Under the pieces are notes generated by a model, which saw nothing but the letters and a program-made list of their open reading frames with translations, was not told where the DNA came from and did not search any database. The translations under genes were made by a program, and so were the position numbers. Below are positions 16,114-24,046 of a stretch of DNA of 33,121 nucleotides, one piece after another. Origin of the DNA: an uncultured Bartonella sp. Its GTDB lineage: Bacteria > Pseudomonadota > Alphaproteobacteria > Rhizobiales > Rhizobiaceae. Position 1 is the first letter of the stretch, and every line of letters begins with the position of its first letter. The DNA is taken from contig CAMLON010000018.1 in the NCBI GenBank assembly GCA_946481695.1, positions 1 to 33,121 of the forward strand, written 5' to 3'.

Positions 16114-17163
16114 ATGTTTACATGTGATGCATTTGCCGTAGACGGTGCTGACCAGACCTTTCACCCTTTCACATTCGAGCGGCGTGACCCGCTTGACCAT
16201 GACGTGGATATTGAAATTCTCTATTGTGGCGTTTGCCATTCCGACCTTCACACGGCGCGCAGTGACTGGGAGGGCACACTTTATCCTTGTGTGCCAGGTC
16301 ATGAAATTGTCGGTAAGGTGCGCCGCGTAGGCAAAAAAGTAACCCGTTTCAAAGAGGGTGACACGGTGGGTGTGGGCTGCATGGTCAATTCCTGCGGAAC
16401 GTGCGATTGCTGCCGTGCCGGACTTGAACAATATTGCGAAAAAGGCAACACCCTTACCTATAACAGCCCAGACCCTGAAACCGGAAAAGACCGTTATACT
16501 TTCGGCGGCTATTCAAAACGCATTGTGGTGAACGACAACTTTGTTTTGTCGGTACCGGAAAATCTTGATCTAGCAGGAGCCGCACCGCTCCTTTGCGCAG
16601 GCATTACCACCTATTCGCCCTTGCGCCACTGGAAAGCCGGAAAAGGCATGAAAGTGGGTGTTGCCGGTCTTGGCGGTTTGGGACATATGGCGGTGAAACT
16701 TGCCCACGCTATGGGGGCGGATGTGACGATGCTCACCACCTCGCCTTCCAAAGAAGCGGATGCGCGTCGTCTTGGTGCCCATCATGTGGTTTTGACACGC
16801 GACAGCGAAAACCTCGCAAAAGCGGCAAAAACGCTTGATCTCATTATCGACACCATTGCGGCCAAGCACAATATCGACGCTTACCTCAACCTTCTTAAAG
16901 TCAATGGCACATTGGTGCAGGTTGGTGCACCGGCCGAACCTTTGCCGGTTGGCGTTTTCAACCTCATTATGGCACGTCGTTCGTTTGCCGGCTCGTGCAT
17001 TGGCGGCATTGCCGAAACACAGGAAATGCTGGATTTTTGTGGCAAACACAACATTACCGCCGATATCGAGCTCATCAAAGCTCAGGAAATCGACAAGGCT
17101 TATGAACGCATGCTCAAAAGCGATGTGAAATACCGCTTTGTCATCGACATGGCCTCATTCTGA
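16114..17163 (+). CDS. Zinc-dependent alcohol dehydrogenase (cinnamyl-ADH/YahK type)
   Basis: Medium-chain NAD(P)H-dependent dehydrogenase/reductase acting on alcohols and aldehydes in the cytoplasm. Catalytic-zinc ligands are C38 in CGVCHSD, H63-E64 in GHEIVG and a Cys near 157 in PLLCAGITTYSPL. The structural zinc is held by C94, C97, C100 and C108 in SCGTCDCCRAGLEQYC. The nucleotide-binding Rossmann motif is GVAGLGGLGHMAVKLA, about 178-193. The 349-aa length is normal for the YahK/CAD group. ATG 16114 has AAGGAA about 9 nt upstream. A cupin gene follows on the same strand after 377 nt. The natural substrate is unknown; aldehyde detoxification is a common role. Confidence 0.92.
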   Translation: MFTCDAFAVDGADQTFHPFTFERRDPLDHDVDIEILYCGVCHSDLHTARSDWEGTLYPCVPGHEIVGKVRRVGKKVTRFKEGDTVGVGCMVNSCGTCDCCRAGLEQYCEKGNTLTYNSPDPETGKDRYTFGGYSKRIVVNDNFVLSVPENLDLAGAAPLLCAGITTYSPLRHWKAGKGMKVGVAGLGGLGHMAVKLAHAMGADVTMLTTSPSKEADARRLGAHHVVLTRDSENLAKAAKTLDLIIDTIAAKHNIDAYLNLLKVNGTLVQVGAPAEPLPVGVFNLIMARRSFAGSCIGGIAETQEMLDFCGKHNITADIELIKAQEIDKAYERMLKSDVKYRFVIDMASF

Positions 17164-17338
17164 AAGCCGTATTGTTCGGGAGACTTCATTCCGGAAAACG
17201 GTTTTAAGTCGAGAAAGCGGGGCGAGCAACAAGCCCCGCTCACAACAAACCCCGCTGACAACAAGCCTTGTTCGCGCTTGGCTTGACCGAACGAGCGAAA
17301 GCCCAAACCGGCAAAGCCCCTGCTCTTTCAACCAATCA

Positions 17339-17430
17339 TGTTCATGCGCTTTCAAAGACTGTTTGGAAAAGTGTTTTTGCGGGTACTGTTCATGCGCTTT
17401 CAAACAATCGTGTTCATACGCTTTCAAAGA
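17339..17430. repeat. Short direct repeats with 24-nt spacing
   Basis: Three 20-nt copies of tgttcatgcgctttcaaaga, with at most two changes, start at 17339, 17387 and 17411. The start-to-start distances are 48 and 24 nt, a common 24-nt register. Copies 1 and 3 are each followed by a related segment (ctgtttggaaaagtg / gcgttcgggaaaaatg). They fill much of the 377-nt gap between the alcohol dehydrogenase and cupin genes. They are not CRISPR repeats: the spacers are too short and themselves related. Confidence 0.8.
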
Positions 17431-17540
17431 GCGTTCGGGAAAAATGTTTGGGAGAATGTTTTTGTTGGCAGCGCGCTGAAACAGCCATTCCAAAGTAAAG
17501 CCGGAACTCATAACGAAACACATTTTAGGGAAGAAAAACA

Positions 17541-17939
17541 ATGGAAATCAAAAGAAGTGGCAGCCGCCCTTCCGGCAAAGTTCCGGAAGAATTTTTTACC
17601 GGTCGGGTGAGACTTGATCCGGCAATCGACCCGCATGAGGGTTCAAACCTTCTTGCCGGTCATGTCACCTTTGAGCCGGGAGCGCGCACGCATTGGCACA
17701 CGCACCCAAAGGGGCAGGCTTTGATTATCACTTTCGGGCGCGGGTTTATCGGCCGTGAAAATGGAGAAGTGAAGGAAGTTTTTGCCGGTGATATTGTCTG
17801 GTTTGAACCGGGTGAAAAACATTGGCATGGTGCTTCCCCTGACACGGCAATGTCACATTATGCCATACAGGAAACAGTGAATGGCAAAAGTGCCGACTGG
17901 ATGGAAGAAGTGACCGATAAGCAATATAAGGGACAATAA
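17541..17939 (+). CDS. Small single-domain cupin protein
   Basis: A 132-aa beta-barrel cupin. Motif 1 is GARTHWHTHPKGQ with H51, H53, H55 and Gln59 in the position of the usual Glu. Motif 2 is PGEKHWHGASP with H96. These residues can bind one divalent metal. A GGGAAG lies about 7 nt before the ATG. Related proteins are often encoded beside alcohol dehydrogenases and carboxymuconolactone-decarboxylase-like genes and are annotated only as cupin 2 domain proteins. The gene to its left is such an alcohol dehydrogenase. Enzyme activity versus ligand sensing cannot be told apart from sequence. Confidence 0.88.
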   Translation: MEIKRSGSRPSGKVPEEFFTGRVRLDPAIDPHEGSNLLAGHVTFEPGARTHWHTHPKGQALIITFGRGFIGRENGEVKEVFAGDIVWFEPGEKHWHGASPDTAMSHYAIQETVNGKSADWMEEVTDKQYKGQ

Positions 17940-18733
17940 AAACAAACTAAAATTTCAAAACCTTGCATTTCATCAAAACTCTGCATTTCGTAAAATACTG
18001 AAATTATAAAATGCTAAAACGACCGGCAAGACGCTTGAATAGACTCCTTTGGGGTAAATGACGCAGGTTTCCTTGAAAAGTGTGACAAAGTTTCTTGTTG
18101 TCCTTGGAAACTATTACAAAGTTTCTTGCCGGAAATGAAAATAACCCATCGAGAGCCTATTGCCTTCGGCGTGACGTGCATCAATTTAAAGTCGTTTTTT
18201 AAAACCGGTTTTTTAAAAATTCGGGCTTTTTGGAGATTGGATTTTTTTGGAAATTCACCACTTCGAAAAGCCGCTCTCCATTTTTCTGTTCCGCCCGCCT
18301 TGTTTTTTAAAAGCCAAATCGTAACCGATTGAATCAAGTGTTATGTTGCAAACTTGCGGCAAGCAAAGCCCCGATTTTTGCAGGACGAGAACGGGAAAGA
18401 ACGGATCATGCCGGATTATAAAGGTTTAAGCTCTTCGGCTCTTTTCATGGACTTTCTCTAAATTTATCTCCGATTTTCTCGCCGTTTTTTGCTATTTTTT
18501 CTGATTGTCGTTCATAATATTTCAACCAAATAACAGGCACTCTATCGAGTGAATTTCGTATCTGATCAAAAATATAACGATAATTCCGGTTATGATTCTC
18601 AAATATATTTTATTTCATCCCTATAAATAAATAGTAGAACGATAAATGAAAAACTTTCCACATGCCGGAAGTTGCATTCTATATTTCATGAATTTATTTT
18701 TTTTAGCGTCTAAGCTCCTATTATTAAATGTTT
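17940..18733. other. Long AT-rich region upstream of the siderophore operon
   Basis: About 790 bases without a convincing gene; a 107-codon minus-strand frame (18014-18337) shows no family features. The repeated words seen are acaaagtttcttg at 18083 and 18115 and the palindrome AAAACCGGTTTT at 18201-18212. From about 18470 on the sequence becomes very AT-rich, consistent with promoter DNA. Confidence 0.5.
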
Positions 18734-18762
18734 TTTACAGTATATTCGAACTATTCTAAAAC
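18734..18762 (+). promoter_or_regulatory. Putative promoter of the siderophore operon
   Basis: TTTACA (18734-18739) and TAAAAC (18757-18762) are separated by exactly 17 nt. The iron-box-like palindrome fills the spacer and the first bases of the -10. A start near 18769 would give a leader of about 80 nt before the receptor ATG at 18850. Confidence 0.45.
18744..18760. promoter_or_regulatory. Irr (ICE)-like iron control element
   Basis: ATTCGAACTATTCTAAA matches the rhizobial Irr box (TTTAGAA..nt..TTCTAAA inverted repeat) at 14 of 17 positions, with the right half complete. Irr is the iron/haem-responsive Fur-family regulator of Rhizobiales. The element lies in the putative promoter spacer, where binding would block polymerase. 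No clear RirA box (TGA-N9-TCA) was found nearby. The consensus is from memory. Confidence 0.5.
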
Positions 18763-18849
18763 TTGAGTGTTGACATTAGGTTTAAATATTTTTTAACTGT
18801 TTCTCAATCTATACTTTTTTTATCAACTTTAAAATTCGAGGGATTGCGT

Positions 18850-21321
18850 ATGTCGATCGGGTACGGTGAAGGAGAACATTTTTCAGACGATCAGGGATTT
18901 TCGGCTTGTCAGAATGTGATGACGGAAAAGAAAATTTTGAAAAGCCACCGAAACATGGCTGCCCAAAGCTTCAGAGCGGAAAACGAAAGCGGTCGGGGAA
19001 AAGAATTCAGTGCGGGTGAAAGCTTCGGTGAGGCAAAGAGTTTCAGAGCAAGCCGGAAAATGTTGGTTGCACTTGCTTGCAGCAGTTTTTTTTCAACAAG
19101 CCTGTTTTTTGATGGCACAGCCTTTGCCGAGACCGTCAATAACGAAGTAAAAATTGCCAAAAATGGCAAACAGAGCAAACCCTCTCTTGCGAAAAAAAAG
19201 CAAAACGCGACGGGGGAAAAGGCGGCAACTGAAACCGGAGAAGCCGCTTCGAATTCCGCTGCTTCGGCTTCAGCTGATAATCAGGCGCCACTTGCCGATG
19301 AAGGTACAATGTTACGCCAAGTGGTGGTAAGTGCGACCGGCTTCGAGCAGAATGTGAAAGATGCACCGGCCAGTATTTCGGTGATCCCGCGCGAGGAAAT
19401 CGAAAAAGGGTCGTTCCGCGATTTGACCGATGCCTTGAGGAATGTTCAAGGTGTTGCAGTGACGGGAACGGCTGCCGAACAGGATATTTTCATTCGCGGG
19501 CTTCCCGGTGCCTATACGCTTATCCTGGTTGACGGCAAACGTCAGAGCACGCGTGAAGCACGCACCAATGGCAATTCCGGTTTCGAGCAAAGTTTCATTC
19601 CGCCGGCTGCCGCAATCGAGCGGATTGAAGTTGTGCGCGGGCCGATGTCGTCGCTTTACGGTTCGGATGCAATGGGTGGTGTTATCAATATTATCACCCG
19701 CAAAGTGCCGCAAAAATGGACCGGTTCCTTTACCATTGATGGCACGGCAAACCAGTACAGCAAATTCGGCAATACCGCTCAAGGAAGCTATTATGTTGGC
19801 GGCCCTCTGGCGCCCGATGTTGTGGGAATGCAGCTTTGGGGAAGAGGTTTGGGGCGCGAGGAAGATGATATTATTTCCGGTACACCGAAGAAAAAGGAAA
19901 TCGACATTACCGGCAAGGTTACCGTAACACCGGACGAAAACAACGATTTAACCTTTGAAGCCGGTCACACAAGATTGCGCCGCTATAGTTCGGTGGGTCA
20001 CAATATCGAGCGAACCGAAAATATCAGCCGCAAGCCGGTTGACACCTATAACAAGAATGATCGTGACCATTGGGTTGTCGGCTATACCGGCCGTTACGGC
20101 TTTACCACTGCCGATTTTTCCGTGTTGCAGGAAACCGCAAACCGTACCAATTACACATGGGACACACCGACCCACGATTATGTTGCCAATTTGCGTTCGC
20201 CGGAAATACGAAACACCGTTGTCGATGGCAAATTTACCACCCCGTTCGACATTTTTGGCCGCCACACATTGGTAACCGGCGGGCAATTCAACCGAGGGGC
20301 ATTGACCGACCAGAACCCCGGTATGCGCACCGGACTTGATGAAGAGTTCACCATTGAACAATGGGCGGGTTTTGCCGAAGATGAATGGTGGCTGACCGAT
20401 ACATTCTCGCTAACCGGCGGGGTGCGTATGGACCACCACCAGATTTATGGCGAACATTGGAGCCCGCGCGGTTATGCTGTTTGGCATGCCACCGACAATC
20501 TTGTTTTCAAAGGCGGTGTTTCAACCGGCTTCAAAGCACCGGAAATTCGTGAAATTGCACCCGGATATGCTTATACAACCGGAGGTGGTAATTGCTTTTA
20601 CGGGCGCAATCCCCCGAAAGGGCGCAACCGCTGCGGTGTGATTGTCGGTGCCGACAATCTGGAAGCGGAAAAAAGTACCTCTTATGAATTTTCTACCATT
20701 TGGGACAATCTTGATAATCTCGAATTGGGGGCAACCTATTTCTACACCGATTTCAAAGACAAAATCACCAACCGGCAGGTTCTGGATAGCAAAGGCAATC
20801 CGGTTGAATGGTCGGTTGACCCGAATTATGTGCTTTATGAAAACCTCAATATCGACGATGCTGTGATGCAAGGGGTGGAGCTTACCGGTTCATGGAAACC
20901 GATTGATGTTTTGACTATCCGTTCCAACTACACCTACACCCATTCCGAACAAAAGAGCGGCGATTATGAGGGGCTACCTTTGGCAAGAACGCCAAAACAC
21001 ATGGCTAATCTGCGCGCCGAATGGCAAACACCGATTGAAAAGCTCGAAAGTTTTGCTGCCGCAACCTATCACGGCAAGGAAACCAATGCGGGTTTTAGAA
21101 CCGGTACTGCCGGTAAGGCGGTTTACAAAAACGGCAAAATTGTCGGCCGCGAATATGATGATTATGTCACCTTCGATATTGGCGGTTCTTACGCTTTTTC
21201 CGAAAATGTCAAACTGAATGCCGCAATCTACAACCTGTTTGACAAGCGTGTGGGTGTTGACCAGTTCAATGATGTGGTGGAAGGCCGCCGCCTCTGGTTG
21301 AGCATGAACTCGCAATTTTAA
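18850..21321 (+). CDS. TonB-dependent outer-membrane receptor, catecholate siderophore type (FepA/CirA-like)
   Basis: Outer-membrane beta-barrel that imports ferric siderophore using TonB energy. ATG 18850 has GAGGGA 6 nt upstream and gives 823 aa; an in-frame TTG at 18763 is unsupported. A hydrophilic stretch of about 70 residues precedes the hydrophobic signal segment LVALACSSFFSTSLFFDGTAFA. A Lys/Ala/Ser-rich linker follows, then a TonB-box-like RQVVVSAT. The plug carries DAPASISVIPREEI, DIFIRGLPG, IERIEVVRGPMSSLYGSDAMGGVINIITRK. The barrel ends in an aromatic residue (MNSQF), as expected for BAM insertion. If ATG 19060 is the start, the signal peptide is normal, but its ribosome site is weak. 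First gene of the operon; the next gene begins within 30-65 nt. Confidence 0.92.
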   Translation: MSIGYGEGEHFSDDQGFSACQNVMTEKKILKSHRNMAAQSFRAENESGRGKEFSAGESFGEAKSFRASRKMLVALACSSFFSTSLFFDGTAFAETVNNEVKIAKNGKQSKPSLAKKKQNATGEKAATETGEAASNSAASASADNQAPLADEGTMLRQVVVSATGFEQNVKDAPASISVIPREEIEKGSFRDLTDALRNVQGVAVTGTAAEQDIFIRGLPGAYTLILVDGKRQSTREARTNGNSGFEQSFIPPAAAIERIEVVRGPMSSLYGSDAMGGVINIITRKVPQKWTGSFTIDGTANQYSKFGNTAQGSYYVGGPLAPDVVGMQLWGRGLGREEDDIISGTPKKKEIDITGKVTVTPDENNDLTFEAGHTRLRRYSSVGHNIERTENISRKPVDTYNKNDRDHWVVGYTGRYGFTTADFSVLQETANRTNYTWDTPTHDYVANLRSPEIRNTVVDGKFTTPFDIFGRHTLVTGGQFNRGALTDQNPGMRTGLDEEFTIEQWAGFAEDEWWLTDTFSLTGGVRMDHHQIYGEHWSPRGYAVWHATDNLVFKGGVSTGFKAPEIREIAPGYAYTTGGGNCFYGRNPPKGRNRCGVIVGADNLEAEKSTSYEFSTIWDNLDNLELGATYFYTDFKDKITNRQVLDSKGNPVEWSVDPNYVLYENLNIDDAVMQGVELTGSWKPIDVLTIRSNYTYTHSEQKSGDYEGLPLARTPKHMANLRAEWQTPIEKLESFAAATYHGKETNAGFRTGTAGKAVYKNGKIVGREYDDYVTFDIGGSYAFSENVKLNAAIYNLFDKRVGVDQFNDVVEGRRLWLSMNSQF

Positions 21322-21384
21322 TGCCCGGATGAACAGAGTGATCAACTCTTGAAGGACAGAATTAATTTTGAAAGTTCGCGTTTG

Positions 21385-23025
21385 ATGAAAAACATCATGT
21401 GCCGGTTTTTTAAAAACCGGCCTTCCCTGTTTCCGGCAAATGGTCTTTTTACAAAGAATGTTTTTGCTCCGCCAAATTCTTTAACTCTGGAAAACGCTCT
21501 TTTTCAGGCAATTGTTTTTGTTCGTGAAAAATCTTTGGCTTTGGCAAAACTTGAAAATTTGGCGGAAGCCCGAAGTTTGGAAAGCTGCTTCTCCGGAACA
21601 CGCCGGTTTATTTCAAGCCCCCGCTTTGTGAGGGAAAAACAGGGGGTAAATGTTCGGGTAGAAAGAATGGGAATTGTTACGGGAGAAAGGGCGGGAATTG
21701 TTCCGGCTGAACGGGCAGAAAATATTCGGGCAAAACGGGGGGGCGCTTACAGCTTGCAAGCCCCGCCATTTTCCCGCGTGTCATTGTCCGGTTTGTCATT
21801 TTCCAGCTTTCCATTTTTCTGCTTGAAGATGTCTGCTCTTTTTGTTGCCGGCCTTTTTTTCGGCCTTTCCTGTAGTTTTGCGAATGTGACAAACGAAAAT
21901 ACAGAAAAAATGCGCATACACACCAAAGATATAGACGTTTCTTTTGTGGATGGACATATTGCTTTGTTACCACCTGAAGGAGAGGCGCAAAATTCGGCTG
22001 GCAACAAAGAAGATGAAAAGGGAAACAAAGCAGAAAGCCCGACAAAAACCGGCGGGGAAAATTCGGGTAAAATGAATCCAAGCGTCGGGTTTCATGGCGC
22101 CGGGAATAACGGTTCTGAGAGCGCCGTGCTTGAAAATGCTGATGAAAAAAGTGGTCAAGGGATAAACACCGCACAGCCAAGAAACGAAGAAACAATCAAG
22201 GCCGGAAAGAAGCACGAAAACGGCGAGATAAGGCGCTATCGCCTGTTTATTGCTGTGCCGGAAAAGCCGGCACCAAGAGAGGGCTTTCCACTTGTTTTAC
22301 TCCTTGATGGCAACACGACATTCAAGCCCGCAATCAAGCAAGCACCCGATGCTGTGATTGTGGCAATCGGCTATTCCACCGACGAGAAAAAAGAGATTGT
22401 GAAACGCCGCTTTTATGACCTCACCTCTTATGCACCGGCCGATAAAATTCCGCTTCGAGAAGGCATGGAAGCGCCGAAAACCGGCGGTGAAGAAGAATTT
22501 CGCAGCCTTATCGAAAACAGGATTTTGCCCGAAATATTCAAGCAATTGCCGGTCAATCGCAACAATATCACGCTCTTTGGCCATTCGCTTGGCGGGCTTT
22601 TTGTGATGAAGAGTTTTTTATCGGCGGGCAATCACGGTTTTGCTACCTATTGCGCTGCCGACCCGTCTATCTGGTGGAACGGGCATGAATTTATGGAAAA
22701 ACTTGCCGCTTATAACAAGCCGGAGGGTTTTAAATCACGACTATTGATTGAAACATCGGGCATTAAAACCCATCATAAGAATGTGACTGAAACGAATAAA
22801 AAGCCGGTTAAGGATTTACATTCCGGCCCGAATGGCAAAGATGTTTCAGAGATTTTGAGAAAGACAAAGGCAGTTGACAACACGTTTTACAGCTTTTCCG
22901 ATAAAAACCACGGCACAATGCTTTCGCCTGCGATCAAAGACTGTCTGCACTTCGCGTTGAATGCGAAAAATTTCAAACAACAAAAATTTCCCGCAAACTC
23001 CCTTCAACCAGTCGAAAAGAAATGA
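21385..23025 (+). CDS. Secreted alpha/beta-hydrolase, siderophore esterase-like (IroE/Cee/BesA type)
   Basis: Putative-esterase family (Fes/IroE-type) enzyme that would hydrolyse the ester backbone of a catecholate siderophore. The catalytic half has YRLFIAVPEK, FPLVLLLDGN, the nucleophile elbow LFGHSLGGLFVMKS, CAADPSIWW, and the C-terminal SFSDKNHGTMLSP with the histidine. A hydrophobic segment LFVAGLFFGLSCSFA with an SPase-I-like end begins at ATG 21829 and predicts periplasmic location. The 148 codons between ATG 21385 and ATG 21829 stay open but have no family features and contain a perfect palindrome (21401-21421). The true start is therefore uncertain: 21385 (weak GAAAG), 21667 or 21829. 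A low-complexity Lys/Glu/Gly region follows the signal. It sits between receptor and binding-protein genes, 7 nt before the latter. Confidence 0.78.
   Translation: MKNIMCRFFKNRPSLFPANGLFTKNVFAPPNSLTLENALFQAIVFVREKSLALAKLENLAEARSLESCFSGTRRFISSPRFVREKQGVNVRVERMGIVTGERAGIVPAERAENIRAKRGGAYSLQAPPFSRVSLSGLSFSSFPFFCLKMSALFVAGLFFGLSCSFANVTNENTEKMRIHTKDIDVSFVDGHIALLPPEGEAQNSAGNKEDEKGNKAESPTKTGGENSGKMNPSVGFHGAGNNGSESAVLENADEKSGQGINTAQPRNEETIKAGKKHENGEIRRYRLFIAVPEKPAPREGFPLVLLLDGNTTFKPAIKQAPDAVIVAIGYSTDEKKEIVKRRFYDLTSYAPADKIPLREGMEAPKTGGEEEFRSLIENRILPEIFKQLPVNRNNITLFGHSLGGLFVMKSFLSAGNHGFATYCAADPSIWWNGHEFMEKLAAYNKPEGFKSRLLIETSGIKTHHKNVTETNKKPVKDLHSGPNGKDVSEILRKTKAVDNTFYSFSDKNHGTMLSPAIKDCLHFALNAKNFKQQKFPANSLQPVEKK
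21401..21421. repeat. Perfect palindrome between receptor and esterase
   Basis: Ten-base arms GCCGGTTTTT and AAAAACCGGC surround one central T. It lies 80 nt after the receptor stop and within the dubious 5' part of the esterase frame. It could be an mRNA hairpin that limits read-through from the receptor, or a small intergenic repeat; AAACCGG words recur elsewhere in intergenic DNA of this window. Confidence 0.7.
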
Positions 23026-23032
23026 GGTAAAA

Positions 23033-23962
23033 ATGATTAATAGACGCAATACTCTCGCCGCACTGCTCTTTGGTGCACTGGCTTCCGTTTTGTCATTTCA
23101 ATCACCGGCAAGTGCCGATGTTGTCATCAAACATGCCGCCGGTGAAACCTCTATTCCCGATAATCCGAAACGGGTTGTGGTGTTCGACCTTGCCACGCTC
23201 GACAATATGAACCGGTTAAAAATTGATAATATTGTGGGTGTGCCGGAAGGGATAAAGCCGAAATATCTCGAGCAATATAATGATGCAAAATACACCAAGG
23301 TCGGAACCTTGTTTGAACCCAATTACGAGACAGTGGCAAGCCTGAAACCTGATCTTATCATTATTGCCGACCGTTCGGCATCGAAATTCAACGATCTTGC
23401 AAAAATTGCCCCGACAATCGATTTGTCCGTCAACAATAATCACTATCTTGCCGATGTTGACCGCAATGTGACAATTTTGGGCCAGATTTTTAATAAGCAG
23501 AAAGAAGCAAAAGACGAAATCGACAGTCTTAACAAAAAGCTTGAAGAGGTAAGGAAGGTTGCGGCTGACAAAGGAACAGGTCTTCTTGTTCTGACCACCG
23601 GTGGCAAAATTTCAGCCTTCGGACCGGGATCGCGTTTCGGCCTGTTGCATTCCGGTTTTGGTGTCAAACCGGCGAACGACAAACTGGAAGTGGGCAATCA
23701 CGGGCAGATGATTTCACCCGAATTCATTTTGGAAACCAATCCCGACTGGCTCTTTGTGATCGACCGTGATGCAGCCATTGGCCGCGAAGGGGAATCAGCT
23801 GCAAAATTGCTTGATAATGCCCTTATCAACAAAACCAAAGCGGCCGAGAACAAGCATATCGTTTATCTCGACCCGCAAAACTGGTATCTTATCGGTGGCG
23901 GACTTTCGGGTCTTCATGAGACAGCCGATCAACTTGATGACGTATTTTCAAAAGCAAAATAA
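23033..23962 (+). CDS. Siderophore ABC transporter periplasmic binding protein (CeuE/FatB/YclQ-like)
   Basis: Captures ferric siderophore in the periplasm and delivers it to the FecCD permeases. ATG 23033 has GAGGT 5 nt upstream; the frame extends further up but without a ribosome site. The signal is MINRRNTLAALLFGALASV...ASA, with a twin Arg (RRNTL) that makes Tat export possible but not certain. There is no lipobox. Mature features are IPDNPKRVVVFDLATLDNM, IVGVPEG, VGTLFEPNYETVASLKPDLIII, GNHGQMISPEFILETNPDWLFVIDRD and the C-terminal YLDPQNWYLIGGGL. These fit the CeuE/YclQ group that binds bis- and tris-catecholates. The gene follows the esterase by 7 nt and precedes the permeases by 84 nt containing a hairpin. 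Confidence 0.92.
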   Translation: MINRRNTLAALLFGALASVLSFQSPASADVVIKHAAGETSIPDNPKRVVVFDLATLDNMNRLKIDNIVGVPEGIKPKYLEQYNDAKYTKVGTLFEPNYETVASLKPDLIIIADRSASKFNDLAKIAPTIDLSVNNNHYLADVDRNVTILGQIFNKQKEAKDEIDSLNKKLEEVRKVAADKGTGLLVLTTGGKISAFGPGSRFGLLHSGFGVKPANDKLEVGNHGQMISPEFILETNPDWLFVIDRDAAIGREGESAAKLLDNALINKTKAAENKHIVYLDPQNWYLIGGGLSGLHETADQLDDVFSKAK

Positions 23963-24008
23963 GCATTTAGCCTGTTGTTGACTGAAAAAGTCATGAAACG
24001 GGTTGATT

Positions 24009-24031
24009 GTTTCAAGCTTTAACGCTTAAAC
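24009..24031 (+). other. Small hairpin between binding-protein and permease genes
   Basis: GTTTCAAGC (24009-24017) pairs with GCTTAAAC (24024-24031) around a 6-nt loop, with one bulged C. No U-tract follows. Such hairpins often protect the upstream binding-protein message and lower permease expression. The downstream Shine-Dalgarno GGAAG (24035-24039) begins 3 nt after the stem. Confidence 0.4.
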
Positions 24032-24046
24032 ATCGGAAGCAGCAGA

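Noticed and set aside
17339..17430. Considered as a CRISPR array
   Set aside because: Repeats are 20 nt with spacers of 4 and 28 nt that are themselves related; not the 36-nt repeat/30-nt spacer form of type II.
18014..18337. 107-codon minus-strand frame between the cupin and receptor genes
   Set aside because: No family features or start signal; lies in AT-rich leader DNA.
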